Below, piece by piece: positions 1-6,809 of a DNA stretch of 7,005 bases. Position 1 is the stretch's first letter. The number at the start of each line of letters is the position of its first letter. Source of the DNA: Aquificota bacterium (GTDB lineage: Bacteria; Aquificota; Aquificia; Aquificales; Aquificaceae); assembly GCA_013153455.1 (NCBI GenBank), contig JAADEK010000106.1:1-7005 (forward strand), in the 5' to 3' direction. Both the position numbers and the translations under genes were made by a program. The notes below the pieces were generated by a model, which saw only the letters and a list, made by a program, of their open reading frames with translations, searched no databases and was not told the origin of the DNA.

Positions 1-1
1 A

Positions 2-88
2 AATTCAGTTTTGCTGTATGCGATTCTTGACCGGGTGAGGGCTCGGGGTTTACCTTATTATTCATGCAATACAGGAGTGATAAGGTAA
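2..88 (+). CDS. possible 3' end of an upstream gene (partial, unknown)
   Basis: One + strand frame is open from the left edge to a TAA at 86-88. It encodes 28 residues that begin [16 protein letters not shown] and end GVIR. The last 25 bases overlap the start of ilvD in another frame, as tightly spaced operons often do. The peptide has a protein-like hydrophobic/basic helix pattern, but it is too short to recognise. It uses CGG arginine codons, which are rare in the genes that follow. It may be the tail of a gene co-transcribed with ilvD or a chance open frame. No function can be given. Confidence 0.35.
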   Translation, partial: NSVLLYAILDRVRARGLPYYSCNTGVIR

Positions 89-1731
89 AAAAGGGTGTAG
101 AGAGAGCACCGCACAGGGCGCTTTTGAGGGCTTGCGGTCTTTCGGACGAAGACTTTGACAAGCCCCTCATAGGTATAGCGAACTCATACATAGATATAAT
201 CCCCGGGCACGTTCATCTCAGGGAGTTCGTTGAGCCGATAAAGGAGGAGATAAGGCGTCTCGGGGGGGTTCCCATAGAGTTCAACACCATAGGTGTTGAC
301 GACGGTATAGCTATGGGACACGAAGGAATGCACTACTCTCTTCCCTCGCGTGAGCTTATCGCGGACAGTATAGAAACGGTTGTGAACGCTCATCAACTTG
401 ACGCCCTCATATGTATCCCGAACTGTGACAAGATAGTCCCCGGTATGCTTATGGGCGCACTTCGCGTAAACGTTCCCACGGTATTCATAAGCGGGGGTCC
501 TATGCTCGCGGGCGAGCTTGAGGGAAACAAAGTAGACCTTATTTCCGTATTTGAAGGGATAGGTCAGCTCAAGAAAGGGGAGATAGACGAAGAGAGACTA
601 AAGCTTATAGAAGCCTCCGCCTGCCCCACGTGCGGGAGCTGTTCGGGGATGTTTACCGCAAACTCAATGAACTGTCTGACGGAGGTTCTCGGTCTTGCCC
701 TTCCGGGAAACGGAACGATTCCCGCGGTAGACCCGAGAAGGGAGCTACTCGCAAAACAAGCGGTAAGGGCGCTCTTTGAACTTCTCAAGAGAGGCATAAA
801 GCCGAGGGATATCGTGACGAGGGAAGCGGTAGACGACGCCTTTACGGTTGACATAGCCATGGGAGGTTCAACGAACACAGTCCTTCACCTTCTTGCCGTA
901 GCCCGCGAGGCTGGTATAGAATACGACCTTTCCCGTATAAACGAGATATCAAAAAGAACACCGACGCTTTGTAAAATCTCACCCGCGTCGCACTACCACA
1001 TAGAAGACCTTGACCGTGCGGGCGGAATACCCGCGCTGATGAAGGAGCTCTCAAAGCTCGGACTCCTTCACAAAGAGCGCATAACCGCGAGCGGAAAATC
1101 CCTCTCACAGATAATAGAAGAAGCGCCTGAGCCCGACGGGGAGGTGATAAGAACCGCTCAAAACCCTTACTCACCCGACGGAGGGCTTGCTGTTCTCTTT
1201 GGGAACCTCGCGCCGGAAGGGTGCGTCGTGAAAACCGCGGGTGTAGACCCTAAAATGCTGACCTTCAAAGGAAAAGCTATATGCTTTGACTCGGAGGAGG
1301 AAGCCATAGAGGGTATAATGGGCGGGAAGGTAAAGCCCGGGCACGTTGTGGTGATTCGCTACGAGGGACCAAAGGGCGGACCCGGTATGAGGGAGATGCT
1401 CTCTCCCACCTCCGCAATCATGGGTATGGGACTCGGGGACAAGGTAGCGCTCATAACCGACGGGAGGTTCTCCGGGGGAACGCGCGGAGCATGCGTAGGG
1501 CACATAGCCCCGGAAGCCGCAGCGGGGGGACCCATAGGCGTTGTAAGGGACGGGGATGAGATACTCATAGACATACCTAACAGAAGGATAGAGCTCCTCA
1601 TACCCGAGGAAGAGCTAAAAGAAAGACTGAGGAATTTCCGCCCGAAAAAGAAAGAGATAAAAAGCCCGTGGCTCAGGCGATACGCAAAACTCGTAACCTC
1701 CGCGTCAAGAGGTGCGATACTTGAGGCTTAG
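64..1731 (+). CDS. ilvD: dihydroxy-acid dehydratase
   Basis: Cytoplasmic iron-sulfur lyase that dehydrates 2,3-dihydroxy-isovalerate and 2,3-dihydroxy-3-methylvalerate to the 2-keto acids leading to valine, leucine and isoleucine. The 555 residues match the usual family length. Hallmarks in order: VDDGI (78-82), [11 protein letters not shown] (118-128) with cluster ligand Cys121, metal ligand Asp122 and the lysine (123) that is carbamylated in homologues, [17 protein letters not shown] (187-203) with likely cluster ligand Cys193, GGSTNT (267-272), GPKGGPGM (435-442), [11 protein letters not shown] (465-475) carrying the catalytic serine (470), and GHIAPEA (479-485). The region where [2Fe-2S] members have a third cysteine reads IIPGHVHL, as in the E. 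coli enzyme. The ATG at 64 is the only sensible start, because the conserved RSDKVKKG follows within four codons. No clear ribosome binding site precedes it. Its stop interlocks with that of the convergent hldA. Confidence 0.97.
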   Translation: MQYRSDKVKKGVERAPHRALLRACGLSDEDFDKPLIGIANSYIDIIPGHVHLREFVEPIKEEIRRLGGVPIEFNTIGVDDGIAMGHEGMHYSLPSRELIADSIETVVNAHQLDALICIPNCDKIVPGMLMGALRVNVPTVFISGGPMLAGELEGNKVDLISVFEGIGQLKKGEIDEERLKLIEASACPTCGSCSGMFTANSMNCLTEVLGLALPGNGTIPAVDPRRELLAKQAVRALFELLKRGIKPRDIVTREAVDDAFTVDIAMGGSTNTVLHLLAVAREAGIEYDLSRINEISKRTPTLCKISPASHYHIEDLDRAGGIPALMKELSKLGLLHKERITASGKSLSQIIEEAPEPDGEVIRTAQNPYSPDGGLAVLFGNLAPEGCVVKTAGVDPKMLTFKGKAICFDSEEEAIEGIMGGKVKPGHVVVIRYEGPKGGPGMREMLSPTSAIMGMGLGDKVALITDGRFSGGTRGACVGHIAPEAAAGGPIGVVRDGDEILIDIPNRRIELLIPEEELKERLRNFRPKKKEIKSPWLRRYAKLVTSASRGAILEA

Positions 1732-2669
1732 GTTTGCCTTTCCAGTTCCCTGAGTATCTTCTCGGGGCTGACCGTCGCGGTCCCGAACTCTCCCACCACT
1801 ATACCGCCGCAAACGTTCCCGAGCTCACAACACTCTTCCCAGCTCGCGCCCGCAAGCCTCAAAGCGGTCAAACAGGCGATTACCGTATCGCCCGCACCGG
1901 TTACGTCGTAAACCTTCCTCGCCCTTGCGGGAAAATCACGAATCTCTTCAGAAAAGAGCGTCATACCCTTCTCTCCCCTCGTCACAACGAGCGTCCCGAG
2001 AGCCAGTTCCTCCTTTAGCCTTTTCCCGAGTTCCTCAATCTCTCCCTCACCGGTCATAGCCCTTAGCTCCTTTTCGTTCGGAGTCATAAGGGAAGCGCCC
2101 CTGTATAGCTCTTTGTTCTGAGGTCTCGGGTCAACGGAAACAAACACACCCTTTTCCTTTATAACCTTCATCAATTGAGGAGTAATGACGCCTTTGGCGT
2201 AATCAGAAACAACAACAGCGTCAACCTCAAGGCTCAGAACTACGTCAATGACCCTCTTCAGGGTCTCACCCGATATCCTTTCTTTGCTCTCCCAATCTAT
2301 GCGGAGGAGTTGCTGATTGCGCGAAACGACGCGCGTTTTTTTAGTTGTGGGTCTTTCGTCCTCAACGAGGAAGGCTTTTATACCGTTTTGACCGAGGAGC
2401 TGTCTCAATATTTGACCCCCCTCGTCTCTCCCCACAACACCGCACAAAAATGTCTCCACCCCCAGAGCGCTTAAGTTTCTCGCGACGTTTCCCGCGCCCC
2501 CGAGCCTGAACTCCTCACCCCTTACCTCAAGAACGGGAACGGGAGCCTCGGGAGAAATCCTCTCAACATCACCGTATAGATACGTGTCAAGTATCACATC
2601 CCCCACGACGAGAATCCTTAGGTCTTTCAAGCGTGAAAGGAGTTCACGCGCACGCGCAACAGAAACCAT
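1728..2669 (-). CDS. hldA: D-glycero-beta-D-manno-heptose-7-phosphate kinase (monofunctional, RfaE domain I type)
   Basis: PfkB/ribokinase-family cytoplasmic kinase. It phosphorylates heptose 7-phosphate at C1 on the way to ADP-heptose for the LPS inner core. Using the ATG at 2669 the protein has 313 residues. It shows VVGDVILD near 21-28, then [11 protein letters not shown], which is typical of the RfaE/HldE kinase domain. GGAGNVARN lies at 57-65, VDPRPQN near 179, TPNEKEL near 196, and the anion-hole motif DVTGAGDT at 255-262 with catalytic Asp261. The C-terminal adenylyltransferase domain of bifunctional HldE is absent, so a separate HldC should be encoded elsewhere. A GTG at 2702 would add 11 residues and overlap the upstream gene. 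I prefer ATG 2669 because the extra residues precede the usual family N terminus. An AGGAGG lies 19 bases upstream (2689-2694), with the upstream stop codon in between, which suggests translational coupling. Confidence 0.9.
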   Translation of the reverse strand: MVSVARARELLSRLKDLRILVVGDVILDTYLYGDVERISPEAPVPVLEVRGEEFRLGGAGNVARNLSALGVETFLCGVVGRDEGGQILRQLLGQNGIKAFLVEDERPTTKKTRVVSRNQQLLRIDWESKERISGETLKRVIDVVLSLEVDAVVVSDYAKGVITPQLMKVIKEKGVFVSVDPRPQNKELYRGASLMTPNEKELRAMTGEGEIEELGKRLKEELALGTLVVTRGEKGMTLFSEEIRDFPARARKVYDVTGAGDTVIACLTALRLAGASWEECCELGNVCGGIVVGEFGTATVSPEKILRELERQT

Positions 2670-2680
2670 CGGTTTGTATT

Positions 2681-4534
2681 TTAATACTCCTCCTTTTGCC
2701 ACATCTCTGGCTTGAACTTGACCACCTTGTTCCTACCCTCCTCCTTTGCCCTGTAGAGGGCGACGTCCGCAAACTTAACACACTGCCAAAACTTACCCTG
2801 ACAGTCTTTCGGGAACTCCGCAACCCCCACGCTCACCGTCTTCTTCAGCGTTACACCGTTCGGTAAGACTATGGGCGTTTCCTCTATCTTCTTCCTAATC
2901 TTTTCCGCGACCTCCTTTGCGAACCCTTCCTTTACGTCCGTAAGGAGGACGAGAAACTCCTCACCCCCGTATCTGATAAGGTAATCGGACTTCCTTATAG
3001 TCTTTCTTATGATATCCGCTATCTGTTTTAGAACCGCATCGCCCGCGTCGTGTCCGTATGTATCGTTGACTTGCTTGAAGAAATCAACGTCAACCATAAG
3101 GACGCCTATGTTTGAGTTCCTCCTCTGGGCTTGGGCTAATATCTTGTCAAGAACTTCCTCAAGGAAGCGCCTGTTGAAGGCTCCCGTGAGTCTGTCCACG
3201 TAGGACTGCTTCTTGAGTTGCTCCATCAACCTCTTTGACTCAAGAACGGGTGAAGCTTCGCTAAGGTAACCCTTTATGTAGGGGATAAGTAGCTTCACAA
3301 AGTCCTTTAACTCCTTCTCGTATACGATTTGAACCACGTTCCCGACCCTCCCTCCCATGTGCACGGGTATGCAGTAGTAGCAATACGTCTTTTCCTCTTC
3401 GGAGGAGCACATGACGAAGTTGGGACATACGCACGCAAACTCCTCCGAGTTTACGTCTTGACCGGTTCTCTTTGCCCTGCACTCGTCCGCGTTCTCAAAG
3501 ATGTTCTCCGAGCACCACGTCTCCCTACCCTTTACGGAGACCTTCTCAATCGTGTTGTCGTCGCTCACCTCGTATATGGAAAACTTATCAAGGCTCATGT
3601 AATCCGAAAGGACGCTCTCTATGCGTTTGTAGACCTCCTCCTTCGTTGCGTCAAGCTCTATGGTCTTTTTAAAATGCGAAATCCTGACGAGCTCGTCTAT
3701 TATCTTTTCCGTGTCCCTTATCTCGTTTTCGCTCTCAACGAGAGTATACCCTATCAACTCGTAGACCTTTTCCCTTATCCTCTTTAGCGTAGTGTCAAGC
3801 TCCTGAATCACCTTGTTTATGCGCTTCCCGAGCTCGTAAAACTCGTCCCTGAGGCGGGAGAGGTTAATCCTCGCCGAGAACTTCCCCCTCTCAAACGAGA
3901 GGAAGACCTTTTCTACTTCCGACAGGAAGTTCTCCACCTCTTTGAAGTTGTTCCTAACATACATAAACGTGAGGAAGCCCGCGCTCAGGATTACGAAACT
4001 TATAGCTCCCGTTATCAGAAAACCGAAGTTCCTGTAATGGGTTAAGTCCATCGTGATTGATATGGCACCGAGAACCTCTCCGGGTTTTACCTTGTGGCAC
4101 TTCATACAATCAACACCCGGTGAAGGCTCCGCCTTGTAGGGAAGAACTACCCTGTAAAGAACCCTATCAAGCGTCTCTATAAGCTCCTCACGCGGAATCC
4201 CGAGCGTTAGAACTTCCTTCTCTATCGGGTATTTCGGTTTTTCCCACTCCATACCCTCCCCGTATTGTTTTATCACCGCCTTTCCCCTTATGACCCTGAG
4301 GTCTTCCACCCCCTCCATAAATCGTATCTGCTCAAGCAGGAGGTAACGCTTGTCCATAGCGTTCGTGACCATCAGGGTGGTGAGGGCGGACTCAACGACC
4401 TGCGCGAGTGCTACCGCTTTGTCCTTCGCGGGCTCAAGGACGGATTTCCTGACGAAGAAAACAGTGGTGGTTATCACGAGCGCTATGCCCGCGAGCCAAA
4501 CAGCAAAGAGCTTGAGGATTAAGCCTTTCCGCAT
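2681..4534 (-). CDS. membrane diguanylate cyclase with periplasmic heme-c motif and cysteine-rich cytoplasmic sensor region
   Basis: Predicted to make cyclic di-GMP from two GTP in response to an extracytoplasmic signal. The 617 residues contain a first membrane segment (about 5-28), a periplasmic region (about 30-168) with one CMKCH heme-c attachment motif (143-147), and a second membrane segment (about 170-193). A HAMP-like linker and coiled coil follow (about 195-285), then a GAF-like region (about 290-425) with a seven-cysteine cluster (341-388), and a GGDEF domain (about 440-610). The cyclase looks active: DRLTGAFNRR (447-456), DVDFFKQVNDTYGHDAGD (482-499) and GGEEF (523-527) are intact. 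The product-inhibition I-site RKSD (514-517) has the correct five-residue spacing to GGEEF. No EAL domain is present. It starts 32 bp from the divergent hisS start and ends 11 bp before the preferred start of hldA, so the two are probably co-transcribed. The CxxCH arrangement recalls DUF3365/Tll0287-like sensors, but that family assignment and the ligand are inferences. Confidence 0.92.
   Translation of the reverse strand: MRKGLILKLFAVWLAGIALVITTTVFFVRKSVLEPAKDKAVALAQVVESALTTLMVTNAMDKRYLLLEQIRFMEGVEDLRVIRGKAVIKQYGEGMEWEKPKYPIEKEVLTLGIPREELIETLDRVLYRVVLPYKAEPSPGVDCMKCHKVKPGEVLGAISITMDLTHYRNFGFLITGAISFVILSAGFLTFMYVRNNFKEVENFLSEVEKVFLSFERGKFSARINLSRLRDEFYELGKRINKVIQELDTTLKRIREKVYELIGYTLVESENEIRDTEKIIDELVRISHFKKTIELDATKEEVYKRIESVLSDYMSLDKFSIYEVSDDNTIEKVSVKGRETWCSENIFENADECRAKRTGQDVNSEEFACVCPNFVMCSSEEEKTYCYYCIPVHMGGRVGNVVQIVYEKELKDFVKLLIPYIKGYLSEASPVLESKRLMEQLKKQSYVDRLTGAFNRRFLEEVLDKILAQAQRRNSNIGVLMVDVDFFKQVNDTYGHDAGDAVLKQIADIIRKTIRKSDYLIRYGGEEFLVLLTDVKEGFAKEVAEKIRKKIEETPIVLPNGVTLKKTVSVGVAEFPKDCQGKFWQCVKFADVALYRAKEEGRNKVVKFKPEMWQKEEY
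3371..3514 (-). other. cysteine cluster in the cytoplasmic GAF-like region of the cyclase
   Basis: Residues 341-388 contain seven cysteines: C341, C352, C368, C370, C376, C385 and C388. They include a CVC and a CYYC arrangement and sit inside a segment otherwise patterned like a GAF domain. This density in a cytoplasmic region suggests a zinc site, an iron-sulfur cluster or a redox-active thiol sensor. Which one cannot be told from sequence. Confidence 0.6.
4094..4108 (-). other. CxxCH heme-c binding motif in the cyclase sensor domain
   Basis: These codons specify Cys-Met-Lys-Cys-His (residues 143-147 of the diguanylate cyclase). They lie between its two membrane segments, where covalent heme attachment by the cytochrome c maturation machinery is possible. 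It is the only CxxCH in the protein. Heme attachment is inferred from the motif and the predicted topology. Confidence 0.75.
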
Positions 4535-4566
4535 GCCCTTAAAACTCTTGTAATATTAATTTAGTT
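4535..4566. promoter_or_regulatory. 32-bp divergent promoter region with a palindromic -10-like TAATATTA
   Basis: This is the only space between the divergent starts of the cyclase gene (ATG at 4534, -) and hisS (ATG at 4567, +). It holds the perfect palindrome TAATATTA at 4551-4558. Read on either strand this gives TAATAT, matching four of six positions of the sigma-70 -10 consensus. Initiation about 7 bp downstream would leave leaders of only a few bases for hisS and about 12 bases for the cyclase. No convincing -35 was seen on either side. An AAGGG just upstream of the cyclase ATG is too close for a good ribosome binding site. Promoter function is inferred. Confidence 0.45.
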
Positions 4567-5796
4567 ATGGATATACAGAGCGTCCGAGGATTTCACGACA
4601 TATTCGGTAAGGAAGCCAGAAAATTCCGTAAGGTTACCCAAACCGCCCGAAACCTTCTTGAGAGATACAACTTTGAGGAGATAATACTGCCCGTCGTTGA
4701 GTTCGCCCAGCTCTTTCAGAGGAGCGTAGGTGAGACCACGGACATCGTCCAAAAGGAGATGTTCGTATTTGAGGACAAAAAGGGGAGAAAGCTCGCCCTG
4801 AGACCCGAGGGAACCGCGTCAGCGGTAAGGGCTTTTATACAGAACAAACTGTATGCTCTGAGACCCTACACGAAGCTCTTTTACGAGGGACCCATGTTCC
4901 GCTACGAGCGCCCGCAGGCGGGAAGATACAGACAATTTCATCAGATAGGGGCTGAGGTATTCGGGGTTGCGGAACCCCACGCGGACGCGGAACTCATAAA
5001 GCTCGTTTACGATATCCTGAGCGAGCTCGGTATAAAGGGGGTCGTTGTTGAGATAAACTCACTCGGGTGTAAGGAAGACAGGAAGCGCTACAGGGAAGCC
5101 CTTCTTTCTTACCTCGGAGGTGTCAGGGGAGAGCTTTGTCCGGACTGCGTAAGCAGGATGGAGAGAAACCCCTTGAGGGTTCTTGATTGTAAGGTGGAGG
5201 CGTGTAAAAGCGCGACCGCACGAGCGCCGAAGATAACCGACTTTCTGTGCGAGGAGTGCAGGGAACACTACGAGAAGCTGAAGGAATACCTAAAGGCTCT
5301 CGGTATTCCCTTCCGAGAGAATCCGCATCTCGTTCGGGGTCTTGATTACTACACGAGGACGGTCTTTGAGGCTGTCTCGGACGAGCTCGGGCTTACGCTC
5401 ATAGCGGGAGGTAGATACGACTACCTCGTTGAGGAACTCGGGGGTCCTCCCACACCCGCGCTCGGGTTTGCCCTCGGTGTTGAGAGGCTTATGCTCCTTC
5501 TTCCCGATGAGGAACAAAAGAGGGACGTTTACTTCGTCATACCGTTCGGTGATGTTCACGCATACGCCCTTAAGGTAGCTGACCTCCTTCGCAGGCTCGG
5601 AAAGACGGTAGAGTATTCATACAGAAAGGGAGGGCTAAAGAAACAGCTTGAGTTTGCAAACAAGCTCGGGGTCAGATACGCGGTAATCGTGGGTGAGGAC
5701 GAGATGAGAAACGGTGAGGTTACCATAAAGGATATGAAAACGGGTGAGCAAAGGAGGGTAAAGCTTTCGGAGCTTGAGGAGGGGAAGCTTGGTTGA
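4567..5796 (+). CDS. hisS: histidyl-tRNA synthetase
   Basis: Cytoplasmic class II aminoacyl-tRNA synthetase that activates histidine with ATP and charges tRNA-His. The 409 residues are normal for bacterial HisRS. Visible in order: N-terminal VRGFHDIFG (6-14), motif 1 around EEIILPVVE (37-45), ALRPEGT (77-83), motif 2 FYEGPMFRYERPQAGRYRQF (105-124) with ATP-binding Arg112, HisA signature LVRGLDYYT (255-263) with Arg257, HisB AGGRYDYL (280-287), and motif 3 LGFALGVERLML (299-310) with Arg307. A class II anticodon-binding domain fills about 318-409. The insertion domain carries six cysteines (C191, C194, C208, C213, C228, C231) in CxxC pairs. This is common in HisRS of this subgroup and could bind zinc. 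The ATG at 4567 gives the conserved N terminus. The last 8 bases overlap plsY, so the two genes are probably one operon. Confidence 0.97.
   Translation: MDIQSVRGFHDIFGKEARKFRKVTQTARNLLERYNFEEIILPVVEFAQLFQRSVGETTDIVQKEMFVFEDKKGRKLALRPEGTASAVRAFIQNKLYALRPYTKLFYEGPMFRYERPQAGRYRQFHQIGAEVFGVAEPHADAELIKLVYDILSELGIKGVVVEINSLGCKEDRKRYREALLSYLGGVRGELCPDCVSRMERNPLRVLDCKVEACKSATARAPKITDFLCEECREHYEKLKEYLKALGIPFRENPHLVRGLDYYTRTVFEAVSDELGLTLIAGGRYDYLVEELGGPPTPALGFALGVERLMLLLPDEEQKRDVYFVIPFGDVHAYALKVADLLRRLGKTVEYSYRKGGLKKQLEFANKLGVRYAVIVGEDEMRNGEVTIKDMKTGEQRRVKLSELEEGKLG
5776..5784 (+). promoter_or_regulatory. ribosome binding site of plsY inside hisS
   Basis: GAGGAGGGG lies within the last codons of hisS. 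Its AGGAGG core (5777-5782) ends 6 bases before the TTG at 5789. It is the strongest and best-spaced Shine-Dalgarno site I saw in the window, and it decides the plsY start in favour of TTG 5789 over the in-frame TTG at 5774. Confidence 0.75.
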
Positions 5797-6367
5797 GGTT
5801 CTTTTGCCCTTGTTTGCTTACCTGCTCGGCTCCGTTACGTTCGGTGAGCTTATAGCGCGGGCAAAGGGTGTGAACCTGAGGGAAGTGGGTAGCGGGAACG
5901 TAGGGGCTACGAACGTCTCCCGTGCTCTCGGGAAGCGATACGGCGCACTCGTCTTTTTCCTTGATATGCTAAAGGGCTACCTACCTACGCTCTTGGGGGT
6001 CAAACTCTTCGGTCTTGATTCTTGGGTAGTTTTCTTCACGGGGCTTTTTGCGGTTCTCGGTCATATGTTTCCCCTTTTCTTCCGTTTCAGGGGGGGAAAG
6101 GGGGTAGCTACAGCCTTCGGGGTTCTCCTTGCGCTTTCGCCTAAGGTAGCCCTCCTTTCGTTGCTCGTGTGGGTTCTTGTAGTTTTAAAGACGCGCTACG
6201 TGTCCCTCGCTTCGCTCGTTTCTTCCCTAAGCGCGCTCGTTTTCTTGCTCGTGTTCGGATACCCTCAGAAGGTTGTTCTCCTCGCGCTCGTTCTGTTTTC
6301 CCTCATTCTCTACAAGCACAGGGAAAACGTTGAGCGCCTCCTCGCGGGCAGGGAGCATAAGGTGTGA
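5789..6367 (+). CDS. plsY: acyl-phosphate:glycerol-3-phosphate acyltransferase
   Basis: Integral inner-membrane enzyme that moves an acyl group from acyl-phosphate (made by PlsX) to glycerol 3-phosphate, giving lysophosphatidate, the first step of phospholipid synthesis. Starting at TTG 5789 the product has 192 residues, the length I recall for the structurally characterised A. aeolicus PlsY. Conserved motifs are VGSGNVGATNVSRALGKRYG (33-52, with Ser35, Asn37, Thr41), GHMFPLFFRFRGGKGVATAFG (91-111, with Lys104) and KHREN (176-180, with His177 and Asn180). The rest is a series of hydrophobic stretches consistent with about seven membrane spans. An in-frame TTG at 5774 would add five residues, but AGGAGG sits ideally for 5789. 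The gene overlaps hisS by 8 bases and is probably coupled to it. Its stop lies 4 bases from the stop of a convergent AT-rich ORF. Confidence 0.95.
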   Translation: MVEVLLPLFAYLLGSVTFGELIARAKGVNLREVGSGNVGATNVSRALGKRYGALVFFLDMLKGYLPTLLGVKLFGLDSWVVFFTGLFAVLGHMFPLFFRFRGGKGVATAFGVLLALSPKVALLSLLVWVLVVLKTRYVSLASLVSSLSALVFLLVFGYPQKVVLLALVLFSLILYKHRENVERLLAGREHKV

Positions 6368-6371
6368 GGAA

Positions 6372-6650
6372 TTATATAAATTTTCCTAAGCTGTCGTTAA
6401 ATATTTTATAGGCTTCGGTATTGAGAATTAGTAGCTCTATATAGGGTAGATAAGTATAATCAATATTTTTTACTTTTTTGTAATAAACTTCGGAAAATTT
6501 TAGTTTATTTTCAATAATCCTCCTCCATAAACCAGCCTGAAGAATTAACTCTTCAATAGTCTTCAGGTCATATGTGTCTTTCTTCAGCATATTTACTATA
6601 TCCCTTAGTAAAGCTTCATACCTTGTTAAAGCATATCTACACCCTTCCAT
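6372..6650 (-). CDS. AT-rich small hypothetical protein (92 aa)
   Basis: I do not recognise this protein. It reads MEGCRYALTRYEALL at the start and is predicted mostly helical, with no signal peptide, no membrane segment and a single cysteine (Cys4). Tyrosine is unusually common (9 of 92, including YY at 56-57 and YTYLPY at 65-70), and charge is nearly balanced. In DNA this AT-rich (19 G/C of 60 at 6381-6440) 92 open codons by chance are improbable, so it is likely a real or recently real gene. A stop codon lies 9 bases upstream of the ATG, so it is not an N-terminally cut longer frame in this phase. No good ribosome binding site was seen. A TATAAA (6672-6677, read on the - strand) could be its -10. 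It is convergent with plsY and lies downstream, in the same direction, of the candidate CRISPR remnant. Confidence 0.6.
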   Translation of the reverse strand: MEGCRYALTRYEALLRDIVNMLKKDTYDLKTIEELILQAGLWRRIIENKLKFSEVYYKKVKNIDYTYLPYIELLILNTEAYKIFNDSLGKFI

Positions 6651-6697
6651 AATATCTTATTTTATTACAATTTTATAGTAAAATCTGTATTTCTAAG

Positions 6698-6726
6698 TTT
6701 ATAAAAAACTTTTTATATTTATAAAA
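6698..6726. repeat. AT inverted and direct repeats
   Basis: TATAAAAA at 6700-6707 and TTTTTATA at 6710-6717 form a perfect 8-bp inverted repeat around two bases. TTTATAAAA occurs at 6698-6706 and again at 6718-6726, a 20-bp period. This may be a protein-binding or easily melted site upstream of the 92-residue ORF, or simply low-complexity DNA. Confidence 0.4.
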
Positions 6727-6780
6727 GGTTTGATAGCGCTAGAGAAAATAGAAAGCAAAACCACGATTACTGCCATCTAT

Positions 6781-6809
6781 TTGACAACTAAACCTCGGTT
6801 TCATATCCT
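6781..6809 (+). promoter_or_regulatory. candidate sigma-70-like promoter
   Basis: A perfect TTGACA (6781-6786) is followed after exactly 17 bases by TATCCT (6804-6809), matching four of six positions of the -10 consensus. No ORF follows, so any transcript would be non-coding and would run toward the CRISPR-like repeats. The match may be chance. Confidence 0.3.

Noticed and set aside
27..61. Possible ilvD promoter (TTGACC at 27-32, TATTAT at 56-61)
   Set aside because: The gap is 23 bases, too long for a normal promoter, and the TATTAT would place the transcription start beyond the ATG.
3..65. Divergent - strand reading frame starting with an ATG at 65
   Set aside because: It has no ribosome binding site, overlaps the ilvD start and has a composition unlike the neighbouring genes (Pro/Asn/Ser-rich).
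564..1601. Several - strand open frames of 80-110 codons inside ilvD
   Set aside because: They are shadows of the ilvD reading frame. None has recognisable motifs or a plausible start site.
3329..3787. A 152-codon + strand open frame opposite the cyclase gene
   Set aside because: The - strand frame has clear domain motifs throughout (GGDEF, HAMP-like, heme motif). The + strand product has none and follows from the composition of the real gene.
6728..6757. A fourth CRISPR-like copy starting GTTTGATAG, 70 bp left of the 6798 copy
   Set aside because: Only the first bases and the approximate spacing agree. The remainder does not resemble the 6927 copy.
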